From Acidobacteriota bacterium (lineage in GTDB: Bacteria > Acidobacteriota > Terriglobia > Acidiferrales > UBA7541), in contig JAKBLM010000003.1 in the NCBI GenBank assembly GCA_021832085.1, positions 97,653 to 161,652 of the forward strand: DNA of 64,000 bases. Reading direction: 5' to 3'. Every line of letters starts with the position of its first letter. Position 1 is the first letter of the stretch. The notes beneath the pieces are model-generated. The model was not told the DNA's origin. It worked only from the letters and a program-made list of their open reading frames with translations, and did not search any database. This document shows, in pieces, positions 29,004-37,935 of this stretch. The translations under genes were made by a program, and so were the position numbers.

Positions 29004-29960
29004 ATGGCGGAATCGAAAAAGAGCAAGCACGACCGGATCGAGCGACTCGAGAAAGACGTGAACCAACTCGAGCCGCTGGCCGGCTCCGATCCCGGCGCGA
29101 AGAAGGAAATTCGGCGGATTCGGCGCGAGATCACCGAATTGCGCCGCGAGATGCTTGACGGGCCGACGGCTTGGCAGCGGACACTGCTGGCGCGGCATCC
29201 GCAGCGGCCATACATGCTCGATTATGTGCGCCTGCTCTTCGAAGGGTTCAGCGAGATTCACGGTGACCGCTCGTTCGGCGACGACGCGGCCATCGTTTGC
29301 GGCATGGCGCGTTTCCGCGGGCGGGCGGTGATGGTTGTCGGCCACCAGAAAGGCCGCGATACGCGGGAGAACCTGACGCGGAACTGGGGCATGCCCAAGC
29401 CGGAGGGCTACCGAAAGGCGCTGCGAGCGATGAAGCTGGCGGCTAAATTCCACCGGCCGGTGATCACGTTTGTCGATACGATGGGCGCTTATCCCGGGAT
29501 CGACGCCGAGGAACGCGGCCAGGCCGAGGCAATTGCGCGCAACCTGCGGGAGATGGCAAGGCTGCCGGTGCCGATTATCGTCAACATCACGGGCGAAGGT
29601 GGCTCCGGCGGGGCGCTAGCGATTGCTGTCGGCGACCGGGTGCACATGCTCGAGAACTCGATCTATTCGGTGATTTCACCCGAGGGCTGCGCCTCGATCC
29701 TGTGGCGCGACGCCTCGCAGGCCGATCGCGCGGCCGAAGCGATGAAGATCACCGCGGCCGACCTCTACGAACTCGGCGTGATCGATGAAATCGTTCCCGA
29801 ACCCCCCGGCGGTGCGCACGAAAATCCCGAGGAAACGGCGCGGGAGCTGGGTCGGGTGATCGAGCATGGGCTCGACGAAGTGACGAAACTCAAAGCCGAA
29901 GAACTGGTCGAGCGGCGCTACCAGAAGTTTCGCCGCATGGGGCATTTTTTCGCGGGCTGA
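29004..29960 (+). CDS. accA: Acetyl-CoA carboxylase carboxyltransferase alpha subunit
   Basis: 318 residues, the family length. AccA and AccD together move the carboxyl group from biotin to acetyl-CoA to make malonyl-CoA. Seen are a basic N-terminal helix (RIRREITELRREMLDGP), LFEGFSEIHGDRSFGDD, GHQKGRDT and TGEGGSGGALAIAVGD, which forms an oxyanion hole, and ISPEGCASILWRD. The start is supported by CAGGAAG directly upstream. accD is not in the window. Confidence 0.96.
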   Translation: MAESKKSKHDRIERLEKDVNQLEPLAGSDPGAKKEIRRIRREITELRREMLDGPTAWQRTLLARHPQRPYMLDYVRLLFEGFSEIHGDRSFGDDAAIVCGMARFRGRAVMVVGHQKGRDTRENLTRNWGMPKPEGYRKALRAMKLAAKFHRPVITFVDTMGAYPGIDAEERGQAEAIARNLREMARLPVPIIVNITGEGGSGGALAIAVGDRVHMLENSIYSVISPEGCASILWRDASQADRAAEAMKITAADLYELGVIDEIVPEPPGGAHENPEETARELGRVIEHGLDEVTKLKAEELVERRYQKFRRMGHFFAG

Positions 29961-30157
29961 GTGGGCAGCCTGGTCAGGGCGTGCTCGGGGAGAAGGTTTC
30001 CCGCCGTTTGGGGGCATCCGCGCACAGCTTCGCAGTGTTCGAGAGGCGGGGTGGTGTGCAGAGTGGCCGCGGATTGGGTTGGGGATACGGAACCGTTCTT
30101 CCATTACAGACCCCCCGCGCGCCGACAAGATCTGCTGCTATGGATGGCGGCGGCTGT

Positions 30158-30166
30158 TGATATAAT
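30158..30166 (+). promoter_or_regulatory. Candidate extended -10 promoter
   Basis: TGATATAAT is a perfect TGn-TATAAT extended -10, about 67 bases before the ATG at 30233. The -35 region shows no consensus. Confidence 0.6.
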
Positions 30167-30232
30167 TTGACTCCAGCAGGGAACGCCGGGCGCACGCCGT
30201 GCGTAGAAAACTGGTGGAGGCTGAAAACCACC

Positions 30233-30736
30233 ATGTATTGCAACGCATGCGGGAATCCGATGCCGGATGACGCCCGCTTTTGTGGGAAATGCGGCAAGGC
30301 TGTGCTCGGGACGGTGGCGAGTGCCGTGCCAGTTGTGCGCACGCGACTGGAAAAGCACCTGCCGGTGCTGGCGCTGCTGTGGGTGGTCTTCTCGGTGCTG
30401 CGCATCGTTCAGGGTGGGGTGGTGACTTTTGTCGGCACAATGTTCTTGCCCCACTTTTTCATGTTCGGCTGGCCGTTTTGGCCGTTTTCCCATTTCTTCC
30501 TGCCTGGACTGATCACCGGCGTGGGGGTGGTCGTGCTGGTTCTGGGCATCCTGGGTGCCGCGGCCGGATGGGGGTTGTGGCAGAGGGAGCCGTGGGCAAG
30601 GATCGTCGTGCTGATTTTGGGAGTGATCGCACTGATTCACTTCCCGTTCGGCACGGCGCTGGGAATTTACACGCTCTGGGTGCTGCTCCCCAACGAATCC
30701 GCAGCGGAGTATGCCCGCGTAACGCACCCAGCGTGA
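30233..30736 (+). CDS. Zinc-ribbon membrane protein of unknown function
   Basis: 167 residues. The N-terminus is a zinc ribbon (MYCNACGNPMPDDARFCGKC). A cytoplasmic linker is followed by three or four hydrophobic segments (LALLWVVFSVLRIVQGG, GLITGVGVVVLVLGILGAAA, IVVLILGVIALIHF). This zinc-ribbon plus membrane arrangement is common among small uncharacterised proteins. The ATG has GGTGGAGGCTG upstream. It sits ten bases before another unknown gene. Confidence 0.8.
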   Translation: MYCNACGNPMPDDARFCGKCGKAVLGTVASAVPVVRTRLEKHLPVLALLWVVFSVLRIVQGGVVTFVGTMFLPHFFMFGWPFWPFSHFFLPGLITGVGVVVLVLGILGAAAGWGLWQREPWARIVVLILGVIALIHFPFGTALGIYTLWVLLPNESAAEYARVTHPA

Positions 30737-30746
30737 GGGGGAAGAC

Positions 30747-31367
30747 ATGGCGGCGACGCAAGTGGCCACCCGGCCGATTCATTGTGATGGGTGTACGATC
30801 CAGGCGACCGCCGAACATTTGCGGCGCCGCATCGTCCGGCTAGAATGGGCCAGCCGGTTTCGCCCCATCCATATCTCCACGCTGATCCTGACACCCATGC
30901 CACCGGCGGCGCTCGAAGACGATTTTTACTATCCCGGGGATTTGCCGCGCGAACCAGCGGCACGCGCACTGTTCGAAGACCTGCTGGGGGCGTGTGGCAT
31001 CGCGACAACGGCAAAAAGCAGGGAATCGGCATTACGGCAATTCCAACACCGCGGGCTCTTCGTGGCGGAAGCGGTGGAATGCCCCGTTGCGCCGGAGGGC
31101 GAAACCGGTTTCGACGAATTGCTCGCGCGACTCACGCCGACACTGGCGAGGAGGGTCAGTTTCTCCTACCGGCCGAAATCGGTGCTGCTGCTCTCAGACC
31201 GGCTGAACCGGGTCGCCCGGACGCTGGACGATAGGTCGGGCGCGGAACTGTTGCTGTGGAAAGGGGCGCCGGTGGCGCTGGCGGATCCGTCCCAAGATGG
31301 CGCTCGGCAAAGGTTCCGCGCGCAAGTGTCTTCGCTGCTGTCTGGTGCGGATGGAGTTGACGGGTAG
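30747..31367 (+). CDS. Hypothetical protein
   Basis: 206 residues, soluble. It begins with an HCDGC metal-ligand-like motif, then RFRPIHISTLILTPMPP, a DFYYPGDLP segment and a helical C-terminal half (RPKSVLLLSDRLNRVARTL). The order is conserved-protein-like and codon use matches neighbours, but I cannot assign a family. It is ten bases after the zinc-ribbon gene, so they are probably cotranscribed. Confidence 0.65.
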   Translation: MAATQVATRPIHCDGCTIQATAEHLRRRIVRLEWASRFRPIHISTLILTPMPPAALEDDFYYPGDLPREPAARALFEDLLGACGIATTAKSRESALRQFQHRGLFVAEAVECPVAPEGETGFDELLARLTPTLARRVSFSYRPKSVLLLSDRLNRVARTLDDRSGAELLLWKGAPVALADPSQDGARQRFRAQVSSLLSGADGVDG

Positions 31368-31531
31368 AAGGGTTCGGGCAGGAGGGTTTGGGACCCGGGA
31401 AGCAGCCACGGCGGTTCCAGAGCCAGGCGGGTGAGGGCGGAATGGGGAAAGAAAGTCCGCGTTTGGGTGGGTGATTGGGCGGGGATCCCAAATTTCGTGA
31501 CAAATAGCACATCTTTGGCCTGCTAACGCTG

Positions 31532-31540
31532 TGCTAGAAT
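31532..31540 (+). promoter_or_regulatory. Candidate extended -10 promoter for the ccm operon
   Basis: TGCTAGAAT fits an extended -10, 33 bases before the GTG of ccmE. An excellent GAAGGAGG ribosome site lies between. No consensus -35. Confidence 0.5.
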
Positions 31541-31573
31541 TTTCACTGGTTTGATCAGTGAAGGAGGCAGCTG

Positions 31574-32035
31574 GTGAACGCCCGAGTCAAGTTCGCGATT
31601 GGTGCTGGAGTCATACTGGTAACCTTGGGATGGTTGGGGTGGTTGGGAGCAACAGAAAGTAAAGCCTATTACCATACCCTGGCTGGGCTGGCCAAGTTGA
31701 AAGGTCCGGCGCTTCACCAGCGGATGCGTGTTTCCGGTTACGTGAAGGATGGATCGATCAAGCGCTTGAACGGGAAAGTGGATTTTGTGCTGACCGAGCA
31801 GGGCAGAACGCTGCCGGTGAGCTACGTGGGCACAAACCCGCTCCCGGATACGTTTTACGAAAAGCATGCGCAGGCATTGGTGCAAGGGCGGCTGATGCCA
31901 AACGGGGAATTTGTCGCCGATCAGGTCGAGGCAAAATGCGCTTCGAAGTATGTGGCCTCGCCGGTGGTGGGATCGAGGGCAAGCGATCCACCGGGAGTGA
32001 GGGGGATGTCTCCGGCAGCAGCGGCGGCGCACTGA
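31574..32035 (+). CDS. ccmE: Cytochrome c maturation heme chaperone CcmE, Cys variant
   Basis: 153 residues. CcmE is a membrane-anchored periplasmic OB-fold protein that carries heme to the cytochrome c synthase. N-terminal anchor (FAIGAGVILVTLGWLGWLG) and the family blocks RMRVSGYVKDGSI, LPVSYVGTNPLPDTFYEKHAQALVQGRL and FVADQVEAKCASKY are seen. Classical CcmE binds heme covalently through His in HxxxY; here the residue is Cys122 (CASKY), the CxxxY form described in Desulfovibrio and some archaea. Its tail is Ala/Pro-rich. GTG start with GAAGGAGG. First gene of the ccm operon. Confidence 0.92.
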   Translation: MNARVKFAIGAGVILVTLGWLGWLGATESKAYYHTLAGLAKLKGPALHQRMRVSGYVKDGSIKRLNGKVDFVLTEQGRTLPVSYVGTNPLPDTFYEKHAQALVQGRLMPNGEFVADQVEAKCASKYVASPVVGSRASDPPGVRGMSPAAAAAH

Positions 32036-32071
32036 ATTTTCATTCGCGGTTCGATTTGAGGTAGGAGCTTC

Positions 32072-34135
32072 GTGGACATACTCGGTTCCTTCGCACTGAT
32101 CCTCGCGCTGATGACGGCGGGTTATGCGTTCATCGCCGGCATCGTCGGAATCAAAACCCGCAATCCACTGGTGATCAAGAGTGCGCGGCGCGCAGGGATT
32201 GCGCTTTTTCCGTTGGTCTCGGTCGCGGTCGGCGGCCTGCTCTTCGAGTTTTTCAGCAACAATTTTTCCATGGCCTACGTGGCGGAGCACAGCAGCCGGC
32301 ACCTTCCCCTCGTCTACAAGTTCGCGGCACTCTGGTCGGGACAGGGAGGATCGCTGCTGTTCTGGTCGTGGGTGCTGTCGATCTATGCCTTCGCGGTGCT
32401 GATGGCGAACCGGAAGAAGCACCCGGAGCTGATGCCCTACGTTGGCATGGTGATGGCAGGCGTGGAATTCTTCTTCCTGCTGCTGAACAATTTCGCGGCG
32501 AGCCCGTTCAAGATCGTCGGCGAGGCGACGGCGGGCGGAGGGGTTCAGCTCCTTTCCCAGGCAAACGGGCGGGGTCTGAACCCTCTGCTGCAATACCCCT
32601 CGATGGTGATTCATCCGCCAATGCTGTACCTCGGCTACACCGGGATGACAGTGCCGTTTGCCTTTGCGCTGGGAGCACTGTTGGCGAAATACCCCGGGGA
32701 GAAATGGATACACCTGACGCGGCGCTGGATCATGCTGGCGTGGGTGTTCCTGACGTGCGGAATCCTGCTGGGGGCGCACTGGGCGTACGCGGTGCTCGGC
32801 TGGGGCGGTTATTGGGCCTGGGATCCGGTGGAGAACGCGAGCCTGATGCCGTGGCTGACCGCGACGGCGTTTCTGCATTCGGTGATGATGCAGGAAAAGC
32901 GGGGCATGCTGCGGGTGTGGAACGTGTGGCTGGTGTTCGCGACGTTCCTGCTCTCGATCCTGGGCACGTTCCTGACGCGGAGCGGGGTTGTGGCGTCGGT
33001 GCACGCATTCGCGCAATCGTCGATCGGGACGTGGTTCGTGGTGTTCCTGGCGATCCTGGTGCTGGTTTGCGTTCTTGCCTACGTGAAGAACCGCGACTAC
33101 TTGAAGAGCGACAATCGACTGGATTCAATCGTTTCGCGCGAATCGAGCTTCCTGTTCAACAACCTGGTGCTGCTCACAGCCGCCTTTGCGGTGCTGTGGG
33201 GGACGCTCTTCCCGGTGATTTCCGAGGCGGTGCAGGGCAGCAAGATTTCGGTCGGGCCTCCCTTCTTCAACCGGGTAAACGTGCCGATTGCGCTGTTTCT
33301 GCTGTTTTTGACTGGCGTGGGGCCGCTGCTGGCGTGGCGCAAGACTTCGTTCGAAAGCCTGCGGCGGAATTTCGCCTGGCCGATGGGCGGCGGGCTGGTG
33401 TTCGGGGCGATTATGTATGCCCTCGGATACCGGGAGTTTTACGCGCTGGTGTGCATGATCCTTGGGGCGTTCGTGGTCCTGACGGTGGCGAGCGAGTTTT
33501 TCCGAGGGGCGCGGGTGATCAGCGCGCATTCGGGGCTGAATTTCTTCCAATCGATTGGGCGGCTGACGGCGCGCAACACGCGGCGCTACGGCGGCTACAT
33601 CGTCCATGTGGGTATCGTGCTGATTTTTGTGGGGATCTCGGGCCAGGCGTTCAACATTTCGAAGAAAGTGGACTTGCCGCCCGGGTCGCAGACAAAAATC
33701 GGTCCCTACACGCTTTACTGCCAAAACTTCGACACGGTGAACGGGCCGGACTACACGGCCGAGCGCGCGACGATCGAGGTGCTGCAGCACGGGCGCCCGA
33801 CAATGATGCTGTTTCCCGAACGGCGGTTTTTCCCGGCAAGTGGAGTGACCGAGACGATGGTCTCGACGCACTCGACGCTTGCGCGCGACCTCTATGTTGT
33901 CTATTCGGGCCCGAACCCGCAGACGAACAAGCCGGTGATCAATGCCTATGTGAATCCGCTGGTTAAGTGGATCTGGGTGGGCGGGTTGGTTGTGGTACTG
34001 GGTACGCTGCTGGCGATGCTACCCTCGCGTTCGGGGCCAGGGCCAGGACCGCTGCAGCCGGCGGCTGCCGGGGCGGCGTCCGAGGCGGATACCGATGCCG
34101 ATGACAAGGCGAACGTGCTCGAAGGGACGCATTGA
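32072..34135 (+). CDS. ccmF: Cytochrome c heme lyase CcmF
   Basis: 687 residues with many membrane segments. The WWD-type heme-handling domain reads WGGYWAWDPVENASLMPWL, followed by FLTRSGVVASVHAF and LFPVISEAVQGSKISVG. CcmF joins heme to the apocytochrome with CcmH. The start is GTG (VDILGSFALILALM). It overlaps the beginning of the CcmH-like frame region (the next start is at 34137, two bases after the stop). Confidence 0.95.
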   Translation: MDILGSFALILALMTAGYAFIAGIVGIKTRNPLVIKSARRAGIALFPLVSVAVGGLLFEFFSNNFSMAYVAEHSSRHLPLVYKFAALWSGQGGSLLFWSWVLSIYAFAVLMANRKKHPELMPYVGMVMAGVEFFFLLLNNFAASPFKIVGEATAGGGVQLLSQANGRGLNPLLQYPSMVIHPPMLYLGYTGMTVPFAFALGALLAKYPGEKWIHLTRRWIMLAWVFLTCGILLGAHWAYAVLGWGGYWAWDPVENASLMPWLTATAFLHSVMMQEKRGMLRVWNVWLVFATFLLSILGTFLTRSGVVASVHAFAQSSIGTWFVVFLAILVLVCVLAYVKNRDYLKSDNRLDSIVSRESSFLFNNLVLLTAAFAVLWGTLFPVISEAVQGSKISVGPPFFNRVNVPIALFLLFLTGVGPLLAWRKTSFESLRRNFAWPMGGGLVFGAIMYALGYREFYALVCMILGAFVVLTVASEFFRGARVISAHSGLNFFQSIGRLTARNTRRYGGYIVHVGIVLIFVGISGQAFNISKKVDLPPGSQTKIGPYTLYCQNFDTVNGPDYTAERATIEVLQHGRPTMMLFPERRFFPASGVTETMVSTHSTLARDLYVVYSGPNPQTNKPVINAYVNPLVKWIWVGGLVVVLGTLLAMLPSRSGPGPGPLQPAAAGAASEADTDADDKANVLEGTH

Positions 34136-34136
34136 C

Positions 34137-34742
34137 GTGGGGCGGCGGGCCATGGGCGCTTTGGCGGCTTTGCTGCTGGCCGGGTTGTGGCCGGTGGCGC
34201 CGGCAATGGCGCAAACGGGAACCGGGTCGGCGCATGTCTCGCACCCGCGTCCAAATGAAATACCGCAAACGACGCCAGGTCTCGGGAACACCGAAACGGT
34301 GGCGCCGGTGCCGGCGTCGAATCCGCGAGTGCAGAAGCTGGACCACAAGCTGATGTGCATGTGCGGCTGCAATTCGATCCTGGTCGAGTGTGATCACCAG
34401 GGGTCTAACCGCTGCTTGATGCACGATCAGGAGATGGCTGAACTGGAACGGCGAGTGGCCAGCGGGGAATCGAACAGCCTGATCTTGCAGTCCTTTGTCC
34501 AGGAGTACGGCCCGCAGGTGCTGGTGGTGCCGCCGGCGAGGGGATTTGACCTGACGGCGTGGCTGATGCCGATTTTCGCTTCGCTTTTCGGCTTGTCAAT
34601 TGCGATCATCGTGGTGCAGCGCTGGCGGGACCGTGAGTTGCAGCACGCGGCAGCGCCGGCGGCTCCGACGCCGCCAGTGGAAGCACGGGCGGACCTGATC
34701 GAGCGCGCTCGCAGGGAGACGGAGGACGAGGACTTTTCCTGA
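34137..34742 (+). CDS. ccmH: CcmH/NrfF-like protein with CxCxC in place of LRCxxC
   Basis: About 201 residues: a signal-anchor (MGALAALLLAGLWPVAPAMA), a periplasmic domain and a C-terminal membrane helix (LMPIFASLFGLSIAIIVV). The family CcmH motif LRCxxCQN is here LMCMCGCNSILVEC (CxCxC), with further cysteines in DHQGSNRC. Classical CcmH uses a CxxC pair to reduce apocytochrome. The GTG at 34137 is preferred, two bases after the ccmF stop. The ATG at 34152 is the alternative. Its stop overlaps the next start (TGATG). Confidence 0.88.
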   Translation: MGRRAMGALAALLLAGLWPVAPAMAQTGTGSAHVSHPRPNEIPQTTPGLGNTETVAPVPASNPRVQKLDHKLMCMCGCNSILVECDHQGSNRCLMHDQEMAELERRVASGESNSLILQSFVQEYGPQVLVVPPARGFDLTAWLMPIFASLFGLSIAIIVVQRWRDRELQHAAAPAAPTPPVEARADLIERARRETEDEDFS

Positions 34743-35065
34743 TGGGCATGGGAATCGGGATCGTTTGTGCCGCGGTGTTGATGGGGTTGTTGGCCTACCT
34801 GTTTTTCATCCGAGTGGATCCCTCCGATCTGGCGCCGCATCGTACGCGGCTCGATCAACTGCTGGAGCGGCGGGACACGATCTACGAGAATTTGCGCGAT
34901 CTCAAATTCGAGCATCGCGCCGGGAAGTTTTCCGAACGCGACTTCGAAGACACCCGGCAGGCGCTGGAACACGAGGCGGCGCTGGTGCTCGCCGAAATCG
35001 AAGCCCTGACGGGCAGCGTGCCGTCGGTGACCAGCCGGCGGGCGCGCGCAAGCGAGAGAAAATGA
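34742..35065 (+). CDS. Small CcmI-like membrane protein
   Basis: 107 residues: one N-terminal membrane helix (IVCAAVLMGLLAYLFFI) and a long charged helix (LLERRDTIYENLRDLKFEHR). The segment 'LxxLxxEHxxGKxSExDFxxxxxxL' resembles the periplasmic N-terminal part of CcmI, which helps present apocytochrome to CcmF/H. It overlaps the CcmH-like gene (TGATG) and the next gene (ATGA), so it is part of the ccm operon. The CcmI assignment is inference. Confidence 0.75.
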   Translation: MGMGIGIVCAAVLMGLLAYLFFIRVDPSDLAPHRTRLDQLLERRDTIYENLRDLKFEHRAGKFSERDFEDTRQALEHEAALVLAEIEALTGSVPSVTSRRARASERK

Positions 35066-36312
35066 GGCGATCACTCCAGCATTTGGCGATGTGGGGGGCG
35101 ATGCTGTGCCTGGTGGCGCTGCCCGCCGCGGCGGGAACGGTGACCGGGATGGTGCGCAATGGCACCACTGGACAACCGGCCGCCGGGGTCGAGGTGGATC
35201 TGCTGCTGCTGAAGAACGGGATGGAGAACGTCGGGAGCACAAAGACCGATGCGCAGGGCCTGTACCGGTTAGAGAATGCCGACATCGGTCAGCAGATGAT
35301 GCTGGTGCGCGCGGTGTACCTCGGCGTGGATTACCTGCAGCCGATACCGCCAAAAGAAGCGAGCGCGAAGATCAATATCAAAGTCTACGAGCGGACCGCG
35401 AATCCGGATGCCTTCGAGGTTTTGCACCACATCATTGCGGTGGAACCACAGGGCGGCAGCCTGCTGGTGGGCGAGGAATTCGACATCGAGAACAAGACCA
35501 ATCCGCCAAAGTCGTACTACCGGTCCGACGGCAGTTTCGAATTCCAGTTGCCTAAAGGCGCGCAGCTGAATCAGGTAGAAGCATGGGGCCCGTCGAACAT
35601 GCCGGTGGTGCAGGGAACGGTGGGCAAGGGCAACAACCGGTACGCGATCATCTTTCCCTTCCGGCCGGGAAGCAACGGCGTTCGGCTTTCGTTCAAGCTG
35701 AACTACGCCGGGAACCAGGCGACGCTGCGGCTGCCTTCGCTGTATCCGGCAACAGTGGCGATGCTGCTGGCGCCACCCACAGTGACGGTGAATGCGGCTG
35801 GCTTTTCGCCGTCGGGAAGCGAACACGGCTGGTCGGTCTATTCGCGGCAAGGAATTACGGCGGGCAAGACAATGGTGGTCTCACTTTCCGGCACGGGCCC
35901 GCCACCCTCCGACAACGGCGGGGGGAGCGGCGGTGCGGGCGGTGCGGCGCCGGTGGCTGAAGTGTTGCCGCCGCGCCTGAACAGCGTGCGAGGGGTTTTG
36001 ATTGGAGGCTTCGCTGCGCTCTTCCTGCTGGGTGTATTTTTCCTGTGGTGGAAATCGCGCAGCACCGTTCCGGCAGTCGCGACGGCCGGGACACCTGCGG
36101 CGACGCCGGTGGCGACTCCGCCGGCGTCGGTGGCGGCCCAGCCGATCGAGCAGCCGAACGGCGGCCAGTCACTGCGGCAGAGCGTCGACGAGATCAAGGA
36201 GACTTTGTTCCGGCTGGAGCTCCGCCGGCAGGCCGGCACGCTGCCGGAAGACGAATACCTCTCGCAACGCCAGCGCCTGGAAAAGGCGCTGCGCGAGTTG
36301 GTGCGAGGATAG
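35062..36312 (+). CDS. Exported carboxypeptidase-regulatory-like protein with a CcmI-like tail
   Basis: 416 residues. A signal peptide (MWGAMLCLVALPAAAG) is followed by a carboxypeptidase-regulatory-like beta domain (TVTGMVRNGTTGQPAAGVEV), further beta-rich periplasmic sequence, a membrane helix (VLIGGFAALFLLGVFFLWW), a Pro/Ala linker and a C-terminal charged helix. That last helix (ETLFRLELRRQAGTLPEDEY) closely echoes the helix of the preceding small protein. Placement between ccmH-like and ccmA suggests a periplasmic role in cytochrome maturation, but no such function is established. The ATG overlaps the previous stop. Confidence 0.75.
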   Translation: MRRSLQHLAMWGAMLCLVALPAAAGTVTGMVRNGTTGQPAAGVEVDLLLLKNGMENVGSTKTDAQGLYRLENADIGQQMMLVRAVYLGVDYLQPIPPKEASAKINIKVYERTANPDAFEVLHHIIAVEPQGGSLLVGEEFDIENKTNPPKSYYRSDGSFEFQLPKGAQLNQVEAWGPSNMPVVQGTVGKGNNRYAIIFPFRPGSNGVRLSFKLNYAGNQATLRLPSLYPATVAMLLAPPTVTVNAAGFSPSGSEHGWSVYSRQGITAGKTMVVSLSGTGPPPSDNGGGSGGAGGAAPVAEVLPPRLNSVRGVLIGGFAALFLLGVFFLWWKSRSTVPAVATAGTPAATPVATPPASVAAQPIEQPNGGQSLRQSVDEIKETLFRLELRRQAGTLPEDEYLSQRQRLEKALRELVRG

Positions 36313-36460
36313 GCCGCCGGCGGGAAGCCGCCGCGGGCACGAAAGGAAAAACAATTCGGCGTTCGGGCCGGGCTGCCGGAACGCGCGACCGGATTCGGGT
36401 GGGACCGGGTTCATTCGAGACCCCTGAAGAAGGGGCCAGTCTGCGAACTCCTCGTTTGCC

Positions 36461-37159
36461 GTGAACTTTGCTTTGCCAACATCGCTGGGAGTGGAATTCG
36501 ACCGCGTCGAGAAGCGCTATGGCGGCTTGCGTGCTCTGCGGAGACTATCACTATCGATCGCGCCGGGCGAGTTCGTCGCGCTATTCGGGCCGAACGGTTC
36601 GGGCAAGACGACGCTGCTGCGCATGGCGGCGCTGCTGGTGCAGCCGACCAGTGGAAAGGTAAGGCATATCGGGGCGGAAAATCTGAGCCCCGTGGACGTG
36701 CGGCGGCGAATCGGGCTGGTGGCGCACAAGGCGCTGGTTTACGACGAGCTTTCGGCCCGGGAAAACCTCAGCTTCTTCGCCAAGCTTTATGCGCTCGACA
36801 ACGCGGAAGAGCGGGTCGGCCGCGTGCTCGGTGCCGTGGGGCTGGCGCATCGCGCCGGCGATGCAGCGGGAACGTTTTCCCGCGGAATGCGGCAGCGCCT
36901 GGCGATTGCACGGGCGTTGATCAGCGAGCCGCGACTGCTGCTCTTCGACGAGCCGGCGACCGGGCTCGACCGGCAGGGCAGGGAATGGCTCGAACAGACG
37001 CTGACCGGATTGCACGAAGCCGGAGCGACGCTGATCATGAGCACTCATGACGATTCGGTGGCGTCGCTGGCGGGGCGTTCAATCTGGCTGCGGGCCGGCC
37101 GGCTGGAGCGCGACACGGCGGCAGCCGACGCGCCGCTGGAGCGGGGGGTGCGGCAATGA
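36461..37159 (+). CDS. ccmA: Heme exporter ATP-binding protein CcmA
   Basis: 232 residues, an ABC ATPase. Walker A GPNGSGKTT, signature SRGMRQRLAIARA, Walker B LLLFDEPATGLD and the switch His in MSTHDD are all present. CcmA with CcmB and CcmC drives release of holo-CcmE. GTG start about 150 bases after the previous stop; its own stop overlaps ccmB by four bases. Confidence 0.95.
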   Translation: MNFALPTSLGVEFDRVEKRYGGLRALRRLSLSIAPGEFVALFGPNGSGKTTLLRMAALLVQPTSGKVRHIGAENLSPVDVRRRIGLVAHKALVYDELSARENLSFFAKLYALDNAEERVGRVLGAVGLAHRAGDAAGTFSRGMRQRLAIARALISEPRLLLFDEPATGLDRQGREWLEQTLTGLHEAGATLIMSTHDDSVASLAGRSIWLRAGRLERDTAAADAPLERGVRQ

Positions 37160-37830
37160 GCCTGACGCGCTCGACCGGGGCGGTGCTGGCCAAGGAACTG
37201 AAGATCGAGCTGCGGACGCACGACCTGACCAACACAGTGCTGTTTTTCGTGCTGATGGTCGCGGGCCTCTTCAGCTTCGCGTTTTCACCCACGGTGCAGG
37301 AAAGCCGACGGATCCTGCCGGGACTGATCTGGCTGGCATTTTTCTTCGCGGGCACGCTGATGCTGCAGCTGTGCTTCGTGCGCGAGCAGGTGAACGACAC
37401 GCTGGCGGCGCTGCGGCTGGCGCCGATCGATCCTTCCGCAATCCTGTTCGGGAAAATCCTGGCGAATTTCCTGTTTCTGGTGGTGACCGAGATCGTCTTC
37501 GTGCCGATTTTCAGCGTGTTCTACAACGTGAACGTGTGGCCGGTGATGGGCCAACTGTTGCTGGTGCTGTTCCTGGGGACATTCGGGCTGTCGGTGGTGG
37601 GTACGGTGTTTTCGGCGATGACGGCGCAGGCGCGGATGCGCGAGTTGCTGCTGCCGCTGTTGCTTCTGCCGGTGCTGGCTCCGGTGCTGATCGCGGGAGT
37701 CGAGGCCACGAGCGAGTTGCTGGGGGCGCATCCGGGGATCGGGCGCGAGTGGCTCTCGATGCTCGGGGGGTTTGACGTAATTTACGTTACGGCGACCTGG
37801 CTGTTGAGCGGATTTCTGGTGGAGGAATAG
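37156..37830 (+). CDS. ccmB: Heme exporter membrane protein CcmB
   Basis: 224 residues with six membrane segments and an N-terminal cytoplasmic helix (AVLAKELKIELRTHDL). The LAFFFAGTLMLQLCF segment and IDPSAILFGKILANFLF are typical of CcmB. It starts inside the end of ccmA (ATGA), as usual for this pair. Confidence 0.94.
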   Translation: MSLTRSTGAVLAKELKIELRTHDLTNTVLFFVLMVAGLFSFAFSPTVQESRRILPGLIWLAFFFAGTLMLQLCFVREQVNDTLAALRLAPIDPSAILFGKILANFLFLVVTEIVFVPIFSVFYNVNVWPVMGQLLLVLFLGTFGLSVVGTVFSAMTAQARMRELLLPLLLLPVLAPVLIAGVEATSELLGAHPGIGREWLSMLGGFDVIYVTATWLLSGFLVEE

Positions 37831-37935
37831 AGCCACGTCTCGCCGGCCGCAGGACAAGGTCGCCGTGGCCGCGCGGGAAGCATGGGCCCGGCCGGCGACG
37901 GCCAGAGGCAGCAAATTGACGGGACGGTACAAGAG

